Assembly: GCA_024653225.1 (NCBI GenBank)
Contig: JANLGA010000026.1
Location: 1-22,156, forward strand
DNA from: Bacillota bacterium
GTDB taxonomy: Bacteria > Bacillota > Sulfobacillia > JABLXB01
Length of the DNA: 22,156 nucleotides
Reading direction: 5' to 3'
Below the pieces are notes generated by a model. That model was not told the origin of the DNA, ran no database searches, and saw only the letters and a program-made list of their open reading frames with translations. Below, one piece after another: positions 21,512 through 22,156 of this stretch (within the stretch, counting starts at the first letter, position 1; each line of letters begins with the position of its first letter). The translations under genes were made by a program, and so were the position numbers.

Positions 21512-22089
21512 TAGGCACCGAACCAAGGGAGAGGCGGTCGTTGCTCACCGCCAGGCAGGTCGGCCTGATAGCGGCGTTCGGAGGCCTCGGGTTCGCGTGG
21601 CGCGCGCTCGGCCTCGTGATCCCGCTGTACCCACCCTTCGTGCTCGACATACGCGAGACGGCGATAGTCCTCGCGGCGTTCGCCGGTGGACCGTGGGTGG
21701 GGCTGTGCACCGGCATACTCATAGGTCTCCCGTCGGCAATCCCGGTCATGGACATAATTTATTACCCGGCGATAGCCCTCACTTTCTGCCTGTTCGTGAA
21801 GAAGATCTGGCAGCTTAAGGGGATCGCACGCTATGCCCTCGCCATCGTATCGCTCGTAGGAATAGAGTACCTGATCGGGCTGCCGATCTCGGCGTACGTC
21901 ATCAGCCTCTTCGGATTGGCACCCTTCAAGCCGTTCCTGATCACGTCCTGGGTGGGAGGCACGGGCTACGTATACTGCGCCCAGATGGTGATACCGCTCC
22001 TCCTCGCCCTGGAGCTCGCGCCCGGCTTCATGAAGCCGAGGTGGAGCTGGCGCGGCGGCGAAGAGATCGAAGAGGAAGTAGCAGCGTAG
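21508..22089 (+). CDS. Putative ECF transporter S (substrate-binding) component, unassigned family
   Basis: Integral membrane protein of 193 residues with five or six hydrophobic helices, the size and build of ECF S components. The N-terminal segment RSLLTARQVGLIAAFGGLGF has the small-residue face (alanine and glycine) that S components use to dock on EcfT. Later segments include AAFAGGPWVGLCTGILIGLP, IYYPAIALTFCLFVKKIW and VGGTGYVYCAQMVIPLLLAL. The tail is acidic (EEIEEEVAA). The ATG overlaps the creatininase-family stop and has AAGGAGGTG upstream. I cannot match it to known S families such as RibU, ThiT, BioY, FolT, QueT or HmpT, so the substrate is unknown. The assignment rests mainly on its operon with ecfA-ecfA' and ecfT. 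Confidence 0.75.
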   Translation: MIGTEPRERRSLLTARQVGLIAAFGGLGFAWRALGLVIPLYPPFVLDIRETAIVLAAFAGGPWVGLCTGILIGLPSAIPVMDIIYYPAIALTFCLFVKKIWQLKGIARYALAIVSLVGIEYLIGLPISAYVISLFGLAPFKPFLITSWVGGTGYVYCAQMVIPLLLALELAPGFMKPRWSWRGGEEIEEEVAA

Positions 22090-22108
22090 GAGTATCGGGG
22101 AGAGATTC

Positions 22109-22135
22109 GGCGCCCCGGGTCCTCACCGGGGCGCC
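22109..22135 (+). terminator. GC-rich hairpin ending the ECF operon
   Basis: GGCGCCCCGG (22109-22118) pairs perfectly with CCGGGGCGCC (22126-22135) around a 7-base loop, 20 bp after the last stop codon. There is no T-run, so efficiency is uncertain. Confidence 0.6.
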
Positions 22136-22156
22136 ACCCTGTCCAGCCGTTCTCTC

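Overview
The window looks like a chromosomal stretch from a GC-rich, spore-forming, low-oxygen member of the Bacillota (the Limnochordia or Symbiobacteriia type would fit). The clues are an RsgI-type anti-sigma factor, a GerD-like germination lipoprotein, phosphate butyryltransferase next to an L-lactate dehydrogenase region, a cysteine desulfurase-ThiI pair, many GTG and TTG starts behind strong GGAGG ribosome sites, and very high GC throughout. No phage, IS element, CRISPR array, tRNA or rRNA was seen. The taxon is an inference.

Left part (1-5450): the 3' end of an rsgI-like gene converges on a minus-strand block. That block runs ldh, then a Fur-family regulator, cbiM/nikM, cbiQ/nikQ, cbiO/nikO and a phosphate butyryltransferase. 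Between ldh and the regulator lies a good promoter (TTGCCG-N17-TACAAT). A perfect 17-bp palindrome, TTGCAA-N5-TTGCAA, sits at its predicted start site. This matches the Nur (nickel-uptake regulator) box as I recall it, so the block reads as a self-regulated nickel ECF transporter.

Middle part (5450-13950), plus strand: a small membrane protein, a subtilisin-like protease without signal peptide, two small unknown proteins (coupled), a terminator, a divergent YbaB-like protein and another unknown protein form a poorly characterised cluster. Patatin-like phospholipase, cysteine desulfurase, ThiI (4-thiouridine in tRNA) and an OsmC-like protein follow, ending at a terminator. Then come an Hsp20 chaperone and the GerD-like lipoprotein.

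Right part (13950-22156): minus-strand genes encode an iron-sulfur flavoprotein-like protein and the galactitol-type PTS subunits IIC and IIB, with no IIA. A 450-bp non-coding stretch contains four 13-bp tandem repeats and a promoter for azlCD (branched-chain amino acid export). The last operon is the most interesting: a 69-residue two-helix membrane protein, a fused double ECF ATPase, EcfT, a creatininase-family amidohydrolase and an unassigned S component, all tightly spaced or overlapping. It reads as a dedicated ECF importer coupled to hydrolysis of an unknown substrate, probably an amide or ring compound.
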